NCBI GenBank assembly: GCA_023386115.1
Contig: JAEWKL010000115.1
Coordinates: 1 to 18,216, forward strand
DNA from: Pseudomonadota bacterium
Lineage (GTDB): Bacteria; Pseudomonadota; Alphaproteobacteria; Rhizobiales; Beijerinckiaceae
DNA length: 18,216 nucleotides
Direction: 5' to 3'
Shown here: positions 7,063 to 14,049 of the stretch, piece after piece
How positions within the stretch are numbered: position 1 is the first letter of the stretch
Layout: each line of letters opens with the position of its first letter
The notes under the pieces: model-generated
Databases searched by the model: none
The model's input: only the letters and a program-made list of their open reading frames with translations
What the model was told of the DNA's origin: nothing
Position numbers and translations under genes: made by a program

Positions 7063-7430
7063 TACTTCCAATTACGCAAAACTCATTGATTTTTGAGGCC
7101 GTGCCATCAATCGTTTGCCTGCTGTCGGAGTGAATCATTGAGCGTCGACATGCCGGGGCGGCAATAGCAGGCCCGTCAAAAAAGTCACGCCCGTTCACGG
7201 GACGCGCCTCGGGTGGCGGAGCACCGCATGATGTGGCATTGGGCGGGCGCCCTCATCAAGGGCACGACCGAGAGCTGGCCCGCCCGACGCACGCCGTGGC
7301 GGGCCCTTTTCGCCTTCGGCGCTAATCCGGCCACGGGGCGTCCTGCCCCCTCACGCGCAGCCACGCGTGCCACCCGTCAGCCGCAATCTCATCATACGGG
7401 GCGTTGCAGACGAGCCAGAAGGTAAGGCGA
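7063..7430. other. Intergenic stretch upstream of the permease gene
   Basis: No convincing gene. A short palindrome CCCGTTCACGGG lies near 7191. Short open frames on both strands have no protein-like character. The stretch must hold the promoter of the permease gene, but I cannot pick a reliable one. Confidence 0.3.
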
Positions 7431-8210
7431 ATGGCGTATCAGCACAAATCAGCGCTTGAGGTTCAGCTGGACGTTCTCGGCGCCCTCATGCTGCGCGACA
7501 TCCGCACCCGGTTTGGCGGCACGATGTGGGGCTACGGCATCGCCGTCGGCTGGCCTTGCGCCCACATCCTCGTCATCACCGCCATCTACGCCGTCCGGCA
7601 CATGCCGACGCCGATCGGCGATAGCATCGTGCTGTTCGCAGTCTCAGGCCTGTCGCCCTACATCATCATGAACTACATGTCTCGAAAAATGATGGAGGGG
7701 CCATTGCAAAATAAACAACTTATTTATTTTCCTCAGGTCAAATTTTTCGATGTTGTTATTTCGCGCGCTCTCGTCGAGGTATGCACCAGCAGCCTTAGTA
7801 TCTTCATGGTATTTTTGATTGCTGCATGCTGTGGCGCTCATGTTATTCCCAGAGATCCATTCGTTTTCTGTCAGAGTATGGTGCTTTCACTATTCTTTGC
7901 ATTGGGAATGGGGTTTACAAACGTTTTCCTCTCGCAACTATTTCCGCCATGGCAGATTGGCACCATTGTGCCCGTTCTCCTCATGTATTTCACCAGCGGT
8001 GCGATATTCGTGACTGAGGCGATGCCGGCAGTGATTTACGAGTACGTGCAGTGGAACCCGCTCATGCACATCGTGAAGGTTTGCCGTTCTGGCTTCTACC
8101 CAAATTACGGCGCGGATGCAGATATCACGTATGTCCTTATAGCCAGCGGCACGCTGGCGCTGATCGGTCTTCTCGGCATCCGCTTCGTGGTGCCGCGCTT
8201 TCTGAACTGA
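7431..8210 (+). CDS. ABC-2 type polysaccharide export permease (KpsM-like)
   Basis: A 259-residue inner-membrane protein of the capsule/polysaccharide exporter permease family (KpsM, BexB, CtrC), which moves lipid-linked polysaccharide across the inner membrane with an ATPase partner. The N-terminal LMLRDIRTRFGGTMWGY (residues 19-35) is the typical amphipathic entry before the first membrane helix. About six helices follow, near 36-55, 63-82, 110-133, 147-170, 176-194 and 232-252. The ATG at 7431 is preceded by a GAAGGTAAGG ribosome site; an in-frame upstream codon at 7404 lacks one. No ATPase (KpsT) or other export gene is in the window, so it is an orphan. Base composition changes inside the gene: GC-rich at both ends, A+T-rich around 7680-8060. 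No frameshift is seen; whether it still works is unknown. Confidence 0.85.
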   Translation: MAYQHKSALEVQLDVLGALMLRDIRTRFGGTMWGYGIAVGWPCAHILVITAIYAVRHMPTPIGDSIVLFAVSGLSPYIIMNYMSRKMMEGPLQNKQLIYFPQVKFFDVVISRALVEVCTSSLSIFMVFLIAACCGAHVIPRDPFVFCQSMVLSLFFALGMGFTNVFLSQLFPPWQIGTIVPVLLMYFTSGAIFVTEAMPAVIYEYVQWNPLMHIVKVCRSGFYPNYGADADITYVLIASGTLALIGLLGIRFVVPRFLN

Positions 8211-8432
8211 AAAGGGGTTCGTCGCCACGCTTCAGCCCGCCGAGGGATGGCCCGGGCGGGCGTTTTCCTGGCCGATGACAGGCTCAGCAGCCCACGCACC
8301 CCGATCATCCTCGGGTCGGCGCCTTCGCCGTGCCGCCCCCCTGAACATAACGCGCCTTGCCCCATGCGCTCTTTGAGGCGGTGGAGCAGACAGCAGCACA
8401 GCAGGGTTGCACTGCCCTCGTTTGGGCTACTC

Positions 8433-8466
8433 ACCCGCCCGGTTCACGACCGCGTCGGGTTTTTCG
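8433..8466 (+). terminator. Candidate intrinsic terminator, phage-like
   Basis: ACCCG (8433-8437) pairs with CGGGT (8456-8460), with an inner CGGT/ACCG stem (8440-8443, 8449-8452). TTTT and TTTC follow. It lies 220 nt after the permease stop on the same strand, so it may end that transcript or be left from another gene. Confidence 0.45.
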
Positions 8467-8478
8467 TTTCCAGGTCCA

Positions 8479-8649
8479 TCACCCGCCGCTCACCTGCTCG
8501 GCGAAGTCCTCCGGCACCTCCCCGAACTGGCCCAGGATCGCGACGCTCTACAGTTCGCCCATCTCATCATCTGCCACGATGCGCAGAGCCGCGCCGCTTA
8601 GATGCACAGACGCCGACGAGCGCACCACGGCCTCGCTCGATAAGAACTT
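8479..8649 (-). pseudogene. Degraded gene fragment with in-frame stop
   Basis: On the minus strand, 55 sense codons read as protein: SSEAVVRSSASVHLSGAALR, then IVADDEMGEL, an in-frame TAG, then SVAILGQFGEVPEDFAEQV and a TGA. Continuous protein-like sequence across the stop suggests a nonsense mutation in a former gene. No start codon with a ribosome site is seen and no family is recognised. Could be chance, so confidence is modest. Confidence 0.35.
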
Positions 8650-8733
8650 GTAAGCGCGAGGGAAATCCCGACGAGCATTGTACGTTCAGCGGGAATCATT
8701 GTACTAGCACAGGATGCACGCTGACGGATCAAG

Positions 8734-8767
8734 AGCACAGGGCCGACGGAACGTCGCGCCCTGTGCT
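8734..8767 (-). terminator. Hairpin downstream of the FkbH-like gene
   Basis: AGCACAGGGC (8734-8743) and GCCCTGTGCT (8758-8767) form a perfect 10-bp stem with an inner CGACG/CGTCG stem. It begins 26 nt after the stop of the minus-strand FkbH-like gene. No T-run follows on either strand, so it is either a weak terminator or a transcript-end stabiliser. Confidence 0.5.
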
Positions 8768-8792
8768 AAGGAATCACCTACCCATGGACCGC

Positions 8793-10517
8793 TCAAAGCC
8801 GGTCAATTATTTCCTGATAAATTTTGAAATATAGATCTCTGCGGAGGTGATTCATATCGATGGCGTCGCCGCGCTGGGTGACATAATTGTCGAAATCAAC
8901 GAGCCTAACGTTATCGAAGCCTTGAACCGCTTCATTGATCGCAGCATTGTAGAGCACATGATCCTTGACGATCCAATCGGCGGAGGTGGTGCCCTCCGGC
9001 GGCTCAAAGTAAGGGGGGTGCTTGGTATTGGCCAGGGTCATGAAGACGCGAGTCGATGATGGGATCCGGCTGAGGATCTCGCGATAGCGCGCTACCATTT
9101 CATCATGGCCAAGTCCGTATCGATAATCCCACTCTTCGCGAAGCCGGCCGAGACGTTCGTGATGGCAGGGCTGGTCGGCTATGCGGGCGACCAGATCGGC
9201 ATCGATTCGAAGATCCTCCTTCTGCGCACCCACGAGCCAGTATGGGAGTTCAAGCCCGCTCTCACGGTGTCGATAAAGCGGTATATCGGCGTCTGCCCAA
9301 AAACTAAGGAGCATCAGCTCAGGGAAGCTGGAGGTTGGGAACTTCGTCACGAAATCACTATGATCATAGCCGAGCGACTCCGCAGCTTTGAGCTGCCGTG
9401 CAGTAAGTCCATGGAGCGAGTGCATCAGGAAGGAACTATGATCTAGGCGCAGAACTTGCCAATTTTTGATAATATTCATCTCCAGAGTAATGTTTGAACA
9501 ATGCAGAGTAAAGTAGTGCATCAGCGTGGTCAGATCGCACGCGCCGCGGACATACATATCGCTGATTTGTCGGCCAGATCCTACGCTAGGTGCTTCCAGC
9601 TCGGCGGACGGTATAGCGCGAATCCAATCTGGCTCAACATCGCTACTCTTCACGTCAGAAATGACATCTCCGACAATATCGAGGGCAGGTCGGCCTAAGA
9701 AATCATAGATGAAATGCTCAATATACATATTTATTGTTCGGCAAGAAAAGCAAAAATGAGAGAGGGTAAATTGCCAGCTCACATGCGACATCGCGTAGAA
9801 GCCGACGAAGCCATAATCCCCGAACTTGTCAACAACCCGCACAAGGCCAACGGTGTTGGCTGGATGGCGCAGGAACGTCAACAGCTCGCTTCGCGCCTGC
9901 TCTGGGTCCTCCGGCAAACGCTTCTTGGTAAAATTGAGCTGATTAGTTCGATTTATCAACTCAACGACACGGTCGATGTGCTTTTCCACATCATGCTCGA
10001 TATATACCCGAACGTCCGAATTCCGAAGAAATTCGATATGATCGCCACCAGCGCTGATTTGGGCGCTCTTCTTCTGCTCCAAATTCTTGTATTGTAACAA
10101 TCGAGAGAGATCAGCGTCGTCTTTTCCCTGCAATTGGGAGTGCGCTAACAAGTGCGGGATGATTGAGGGATCGGCGATGTTCAGGCCCGGCACATGGGAG
10201 GCAGCTTGGTGCCGGTTCTGGGGATTGTCGTCGATGAAAAGGACGGTTGGCGGACGCAAGCCAACGTCGGCGATCTGGGCGGCGATCCGGGCCGCCTTCG
10301 GTGTCCAATCAATCGACGGAAAGATGAAATAATCCCAGAGTCCCCGCTCCTTCAAGACAGTCTCGATCGCCGCGTGATCGTTCTTTGAGCAGATCGAACT
10401 CATGATGCCTCGCTTCGCGAGATCGATCACGAGATTGTGGTGGTCGTCGACGTAAGCGATCCCACCCTCTGTCAGGGTGCCACGCCAGAAGGTCTCGTCC
10501 AGGTCCCAAATCACCAA
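8793..10517 (-). CDS. FkbH-type HAD-IIIC protein with SGNH-like C-terminal half
   Basis: The 574-residue frame starts with a HAD phosphatase-like domain: VIWDLDETFW with Asp5, Asp7 and Thr9, ICSKND with Lys45, and FIDDNP with Asp96-Asp97. An FkbH/GNAT-like region follows (residues ~165-290), including ELINRTNQLNFTKKR and VVDKFGDYGFVGFY. FkbH proteins prepare activated 3-carbon or acyl units for polyketides and surface glycans. The last ~255 residues differ: VRGACDLTTL near 323-332 and DFDNYV...DAIDMNHLRRDLY near 541-563 resemble the first and last blocks of SGNH hydrolases, the Asp554/His557 pair fitting the catalytic Asp-x-x-His. TTG at 10517 (or GTG at 10514) is the only start after an in-frame TAA at 10551-10553, and neither has a ribosome site. 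An ATG at 10598 in the same frame gives 15 codons before that TAA, so the 5' end may be broken. Confidence 0.72.
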   Translation of the reverse strand: MVIWDLDETFWRGTLTEGGIAYVDDHHNLVIDLAKRGIMSSICSKNDHAAIETVLKERGLWDYFIFPSIDWTPKAARIAAQIADVGLRPPTVLFIDDNPQNRHQAASHVPGLNIADPSIIPHLLAHSQLQGKDDADLSRLLQYKNLEQKKSAQISAGGDHIEFLRNSDVRVYIEHDVEKHIDRVVELINRTNQLNFTKKRLPEDPEQARSELLTFLRHPANTVGLVRVVDKFGDYGFVGFYAMSHVSWQFTLSHFCFSCRTINMYIEHFIYDFLGRPALDIVGDVISDVKSSDVEPDWIRAIPSAELEAPSVGSGRQISDMYVRGACDLTTLMHYFTLHCSNITLEMNIIKNWQVLRLDHSSFLMHSLHGLTARQLKAAESLGYDHSDFVTKFPTSSFPELMLLSFWADADIPLYRHRESGLELPYWLVGAQKEDLRIDADLVARIADQPCHHERLGRLREEWDYRYGLGHDEMVARYREILSRIPSSTRVFMTLANTKHPPYFEPPEGTTSADWIVKDHVLYNAAINEAVQGFDNVRLVDFDNYVTQRGDAIDMNHLRRDLYFKIYQEIIDRL

Positions 10518-10550
10518 CCGGATCGGCTCAGCAAATTCGGGAACCGGAGC

Positions 10551-10598
10551 TTATGGAACCGCTGTCTGAACGTGGGAAGCGAAGACGTGTTCGTTCAT
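10551..10598 (-). pseudogene. Probable original 5' end of the FkbH-like gene, with nonsense codon
   Basis: In the frame of the FkbH-like gene, an ATG at 10598 gives MNEHVFASHVQTAVP, then TAA (10551-10553), then APVPEFAEPIRL leading without a gap into VIWDLDETFW. The sequence between TAA and the HAD motif reads as protein, as does the stretch before the ATG (AFACYEHIIDKGRDLPD). This suggests one longer gene with a nonsense mutation. The alternative is a non-coding leader with a non-ATG start at 10517. Confidence 0.5.
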
Positions 10599-11046
10599 GT
10601 CCGGAAGATCCCGACCTTTGTCGATGATATGCTCGTAGCATGCGAAGGCGCGTCCGAGTGTTGCGTCTCGGCAACAAGACCGCGTTCGATATGACCGCGA
10701 TCATCGCCTTAGGTAATTCTATGAGTAGACTCGGAGTTCGGATTTTACTCTACGTTGACAGCGAGCGTTCAGTCGGGCGGCGCCTGCTTCAAAAGGATGG
10801 TTTAGGCCAGGTCAATGGTCAACTTGGGTGCATAGCTGAGGGCCCGGGTGCGGGTCAGCGATTAATCAGCTCGCGGCCCTTAATAGCTCTCGCAAGCTTG
10901 AGCCGATTCGGTTTGAGCCCTGGTGCACTGAAGTCTTCAAAAGGTGCACCTCACGCCGGAATGTCTGTAGCTGTCACAGAATGTTAGAATGCGAGGGCCT
11001 GGTGCGAATGTCGGCGTCCGTGCACTAGTCTTCTAACCAGACCTCA
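10599..11046. other. Stretch with no recognisable gene
   Basis: On the minus strand next to the FkbH-like gene, two frames contain protein-like pieces (IELPKAMIAVISNAVLLP near 10670-10720, then AFACYEHIIDKGRDLPD near 10597-10650), as if a longer gene had been frameshifted. On the plus strand a 115-codon frame at 10640-10987 has no ribosome site and no recognisable features. A self-complementary GGTGCACC (10942-10949) and a near copy GGTGCACT (10922-10929) flank a small hairpin. Confidence 0.3.
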
Positions 11047-11412
11047 TCAGCCCCGCCGGCAGCTGCCGAGCGGGGCTTTCTCGTCCATGGACTGTGCGGC
11101 GATCCAGGCGAAGCGCCCGGCCTCGTCCCAGGCGCAATCGGCGCCGAGTGACGCGGCGAACACGCCCGACAGCCGCACCCGCTCGGCCTCGACCACCGGA
11201 CCGCCGATCACCTGAGGCCCGACACCGAATAGCCGCAGCGTGTCCCACCCGGCCGCGTGCGCCTGCCTGCCCCATCGCTCGACGAACTCCTGGCAGCACC
11301 GGTGCGTCTCGCGCCATTCCTCGTCGCGCAGGCCGCGGCACGGGACGACGCCCGGCGACAGGCTGGCGAGGCCTCGGGACCATTCGAGGACGGTGTGGGG
11401 GATGGGTGTCAT
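11047..11412 (-). CDS. Hypothetical small protein, phage/Rhizobiales type
   Basis: A 121-residue frame with real-protein character: WRETHRCCQEFVERWGRQAH (residues ~33-52), then AGWDTLRLFGVGPQV, then RVRLSGVFAASLGADCAW. The AGW-x-x-L-x-LFGV block is recalled from many small hypothetical proteins in Rhizobiales genomic islands, often with phage-like neighbours; their function is unknown. No membrane segment or signal peptide. No clear ribosome site precedes the ATG at 11412. The C-terminal codons overlap the terminator-like hairpin read on the other strand, so the true 3' end may have been replaced. It is the last gene inside the tRNA-bounded region. Confidence 0.5.
   Translation of the reverse strand: MTPIPHTVLEWSRGLASLSPGVVPCRGLRDEEWRETHRCCQEFVERWGRQAHAAGWDTLRLFGVGPQVIGGPVVEAERVRLSGVFAASLGADCAWDEAGRFAWIAAQSMDEKAPLGSCRRG
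11049..11080 (+). terminator. Strong intrinsic terminator-like hairpin
   Basis: AGCCCCGC (11049-11056) pairs with GCGGGGCT (11070-11077), and the interior CGGCAG/CTGCCG pairs too, giving a 14-bp near-continuous stem followed by TTTCTC. The orientation is plus, but no clear plus-strand gene precedes it; on the minus strand it overlaps the end of a small gene. The form is typical of phage gene boundaries. Confidence 0.55.
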
Positions 11413-11593
11413 GCTGTGCCGCGATTTGTGCGGACCCCGGATTTGAGTTCCGGGGCCGGCTTGCCTCCCCCCAAAGGGAGAGGGAACGTCCGCGGAACAG
11501 AATGTGCCGCATCGTGCCGACGCGATAGGGTCCCAAGTGCCTGTAGAGGCAGCTCTGGCGAACCCTATTCTTTCGATTTTCCAGTGGTTTAGA

Positions 11594-11668
<75 letters not shown>

Positions 11669-11927
11669 GAGAGCCCGCAAGCCCTTGAGACGCAAACACG
11701 GGACATGCGTGGCGGGCGGGTCTTTAGACCCACTGGGCGTGCCGGCGTCAAGGCGCAAAATCCGCCGCGTCCGCCGGGCCCGCGGGTCGATGGTTCGGCC
11801 ACCGGGCCGCCGAACGGCGGCCGATGCCAATCGGCCGCGCCACCGACCCGGAGGCTGAATCCCTCTGGTGAAGGGAGAGGGAGACGCAAAGGCTGCTTTC
11901 CGCTCGCGGAAGCCACCCGTAAACCCC
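11669..11927. other. Intergenic stretch with GA-rich imperfect hairpin
   Basis: CCCTCT and AGAGGG (11863-11884) form a stem around a purine-rich GAAGGGAGAGGGA run. A close relative with AAAGGGAGAGGGA lies at 11473-11485 on the other side of the tRNA gene. No gene is seen. Confidence 0.35.
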
Positions 11928-12675
11928 TCAGACGAAGTGGAGATCCGCGGCTTTCAGGCTCGCGGCGACGACGTCCTGGAACGTGGCCGTGTCGTCGGCG
12001 TCGAGGGTGATCACGGCGTCGGCTCCGACCTGCGAGAGATGGGCCTGGACGGCGGAGAGGTCCGAGAACGCCGGGGTCGAGAACACGATGAGATCGCCGC
12101 TCCGGAAAGCGGTCACGATGTCCTTGCCGAATTCCCATCCGGAGAAGGCAAACGTGTCGGCGCCCGCGCCGACGGTCAAGATATCGTCCTGCTCCTCGCC
12201 GTTCAGAACGTCGTCGCCGCCATTCCCGATCAACGTGTCGTTGCCACCGCCGCCATAGACCGTTTCGGCATCGTCGCTGCCGACGAACCGGTCGTCGTCG
12301 AACTCCATCAGCTGGAAGGCCTCGATCGTCTCGAACGTGTCCCCGGCCGCATCGCCGCTGCTGCCGGTCGCAGAGGTCCGGTCGACGATCACGGCTGCGC
12401 TCGCCGAGAAGTCGCTCGCCGTGTCATAACCGCCCCCACCGATCAGAACGTCTGCCCCCGCGCCCCCAATCAGCCAATCAGCCCGTCCCCACCCAGCAAT
12501 GTATCATTGCCAGCGTTCCCATAGATGAACTCGCCGGCCGACGCGCCCACGAAGCGATCGTCATACTGGGACAGATCGAAACGCTCGATGCTCGTGAACG
12601 TATCGCCCTTCGCATCCCCCGTGTTGTTGGCGGGCGTCAGCAGATCGATGGTGATCGCCGCGGGCGCATCGCTGT
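11928..12675 (-). pseudogene. RTX calcium-binding repeat protein, frameshifted and 5'-truncated
   Basis: The two frames together encode the C-terminal part of a type I-secreted RTX protein. Upstream half: SDAPAAITIDLLTPANNTGD, DRFVGASAGEFIYGNAGNDT, LLGGDG. Downstream half: ADVLIGGGGYDTASDF, a second copy of the IVDRTSATGSSGDAAGDTFE module, then GGGGNDTLIGNGGDDVLNGE, and a closing TFAFSGWEFGKDIVTAF domain typical of serralysin-like C-termini. GGxGxDxLx nonapeptides bind calcium after export. The halves are out of phase because of an exact 8-bp duplication (CCAATCAG twice, 12466-12481); removing one copy restores a perfect frame. RTX similarity stops near 12675; the open frame continues to an ATG at 12787, but its first ~38 codons do not look like RTX sequence, so the 5' part is missing. 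Confidence 0.82.
12466..12481. repeat. 8-bp tandem duplication causing a frameshift
   Basis: Two exact copies of CCAATCAG, at 12466-12473 and 12474-12481, lie within the RTX-repeat gene. One copy would keep the glycine-rich repeat in frame (GGDGLIGGAGADVLIGGG); two copies bring in a TGA at once. Confidence 0.85.
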
Positions 12676-12827
12676 AGAATGAAATTAATTCTTCAAGAAG
12701 TTCCGGAATGGCGCGGAAGGTATCGAAATGCCCGGCACGGCGGCCCGACCCTTTGCCGAACGACCCTCGGCACGCCTCATCACGCACGGGGGATCAAACC
12801 CGGGACCCGGCTGGATCGTGCGCCGTC

Positions 12828-12843
12828 GTTGCTGCACTGCAAC
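12828..12843. promoter_or_regulatory. Palindrome resembling a regulator-binding site
   Basis: GTTGCTGCACTGCAAC has 5-bp arms GTTGC/GCAAC around TGCACT. It shares CTGCAACATCA with the sequence at 2199-2209. It lies 127 nt upstream of the small exported protein gene. PhaR-type regulators bind TGC/GCA palindromes, but the link is tentative. The rest of 12676-12970 shows no gene. Confidence 0.3.
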
Positions 12844-12970
12844 ATCAGGTCGCAGCTTTCGACCTTGGTCCAGTCCTGGCACGCGAATCGCTCCGCCCGA
12901 GATGGCGCGAGTGTCTGTCCGGCCCGGATCTGCGCCCGATCCGCAAGCGCGAGCGGCCGTTGGAGGTAGC

Positions 12971-13210
12971 ATGGCGGATTTTCTCACCGTCGCCCTGGTC
13001 TGCGCCAGCACCCTGGCGGCGCCGGATTGCTCCCGCGAGACGGCGCTCGACGTGGCGGTCGCCCCGGCTCCGACGCCGGTCACCTGCCTGATGCAGGGCG
13101 AGACCCTGGCGGCGCAGAGCGGCTTCCTGCGCGGGCGCGAGACCTACCTCAAGATCGCCTGCGAGCGCCGCCGCACCGCCGCGCTTCGCCCGGAGACGGA
13201 GGCGCGCTGA
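12971..13210 (+). CDS. Small hypothetical protein, probably exported
   Basis: A 79-residue protein. The start at 12971 is supported by GGAGG five nt upstream. Residues 1-17 are hydrophobic (FLTVALVCASTLAAP) and may be a short signal or anchor. The remainder has three further cysteines, at DCSRETALDV, PVTCLMQGE and LKIACERRR, that could form a disulfide. I recall similar small proteins ending in YLKI-x-CE in Rhizobiales, all uncharacterised. It sits 142 nt upstream of yciB on the same strand and may share its transcript. No function can be given. Confidence 0.7.
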   Translation: MADFLTVALVCASTLAAPDCSRETALDVAVAPAPTPVTCLMQGETLAAQSGFLRGRETYLKIACERRRTAALRPETEAR

Positions 13211-13352
13211 CGGAGCGAGCGCGCTCGGGGGATGGATGGACCGGCCGCGCCGGTTTATGGCCTCGCCTCCCGTTGCGCGTGCGTCGGCGCGGTCCCACCT
13301 GGGTGAGACGCGGCCCCGCCGGCGCATTGAGAGAGGAGCGTCCCCCCGCCCC

Positions 13353-13976
13353 ATGCAGATCGAAGCCGTTCCGCCACAGACCCATCTGCCGCCCCTCGCC
13401 AAGCTCGCCCTGGAGCTCGGCCCTCTCGGGGTGTTCTTCTTCGGCAACGCCTATGCCGACCGATTCGGCTTTCCCGCCGACCAGCGCCTGTTCGTGGCGA
13501 CCGGGCTGTTCATCGCCGCGACCCTGGTGGCGCTCGCGGTCCACTACGTCTGGGTGCGGCGCCTGCCGATCATGCCGCTCGTCTCCGGCGTGGTGGTGGT
13601 GGTGTTCGGCGGCCTGACGCTGCTCCTGCGCGACGAGCTGTTCATCAAGCTCAAGCCCACCATCGTGAACAGCCTGTTCGGGGCGGTGCTGCTCGGCGGC
13701 CTCGCCTTCGGCCGGCCGCTGCTGGCCCTGGTGCTCGACAGCGTGTTCGACCTCACCCAGGAGGGCTGGCGCAAGCTCACCTTCCGCTGGGGCCTGTTCT
13801 TCTTCGTGCTGGCGGCGCTGAACGAGGTGGTGTGGCGCACCCAGACCACGGATTTCTGGGTCAGCTTCAAGGTGTTCGGCATCATGCCGCTCACCCTGGC
13901 CTTCGCCCTCGCCCAGACCCCGCTGCTGCTGCGCCACGAGCGCAAGAAGGACGAGGGCCCGTCGGGCCAGGCCTGA
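13353..13976 (+). CDS. yciB: YciB / intracellular septation protein A family
   Basis: A 207-residue inner-membrane protein of the YciB (IspA) family, implicated in cell division and envelope integrity; its biochemical role is not settled. About five membrane helices: near residues 18-34, 46-64, 71-86, 101-125 and 143-160, with another hydrophobic run near 170-190. Family marks include LELGPLGVFFFGN, KPTIVNSLFG, GWRKLTFRWGLFF and the NEVVWR motif. Length is close to the alphaproteobacterial norm. The ATG at 13353 is chosen because conservation begins nearby and GAGGAG lies upstream, with a rather long 14-nt spacing. The following glycosylase gene starts 73 nt on. Confidence 0.93.
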   Translation: MQIEAVPPQTHLPPLAKLALELGPLGVFFFGNAYADRFGFPADQRLFVATGLFIAATLVALAVHYVWVRRLPIMPLVSGVVVVVFGGLTLLLRDELFIKLKPTIVNSLFGAVLLGGLAFGRPLLALVLDSVFDLTQEGWRKLTFRWGLFFFVLAALNEVVWRTQTTDFWVSFKVFGIMPLTLAFALAQTPLLLRHERKKDEGPSGQA

Positions 13977-14049
13977 CGTCGAACCCGGCATAAGCGGGAC
14001 GTGGTGCCGCAGCCGGAACGGGCGCTGGGCTCCGACGATTCATCCCGTC

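Larger units (their letters stand above)
8211..8792. other. Gene-poor stretch between the permease and FkbH-like genes
   Basis: Contains two hairpin terminators and one degraded gene fragment (listed separately). The plus-strand open frames here are low in protein-like character and change frame without starts that have ribosome sites, so none is called as a gene. Confidence 0.4.

Noticed and set aside
8247..8834. Plus-strand gene of 195 codons
   Set aside because: It is rich in Pro/Arg/Ser, crosses two hairpins and the end of the FkbH-like gene, and lacks a ribosome site.
10640..10987. Plus-strand gene of 115 codons
   Set aside because: No ribosome site, no recognisable domain, and it lies opposite minus-strand protein-like debris; not strong enough to call, though a terminator does follow it.
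12685..13083. Minus-strand open frame upstream of the RTX remnant
   Set aside because: It overlaps the small exported protein gene, which has a GGAGG ribosome site on the plus strand, and has no RTX or other recognisable sequence.
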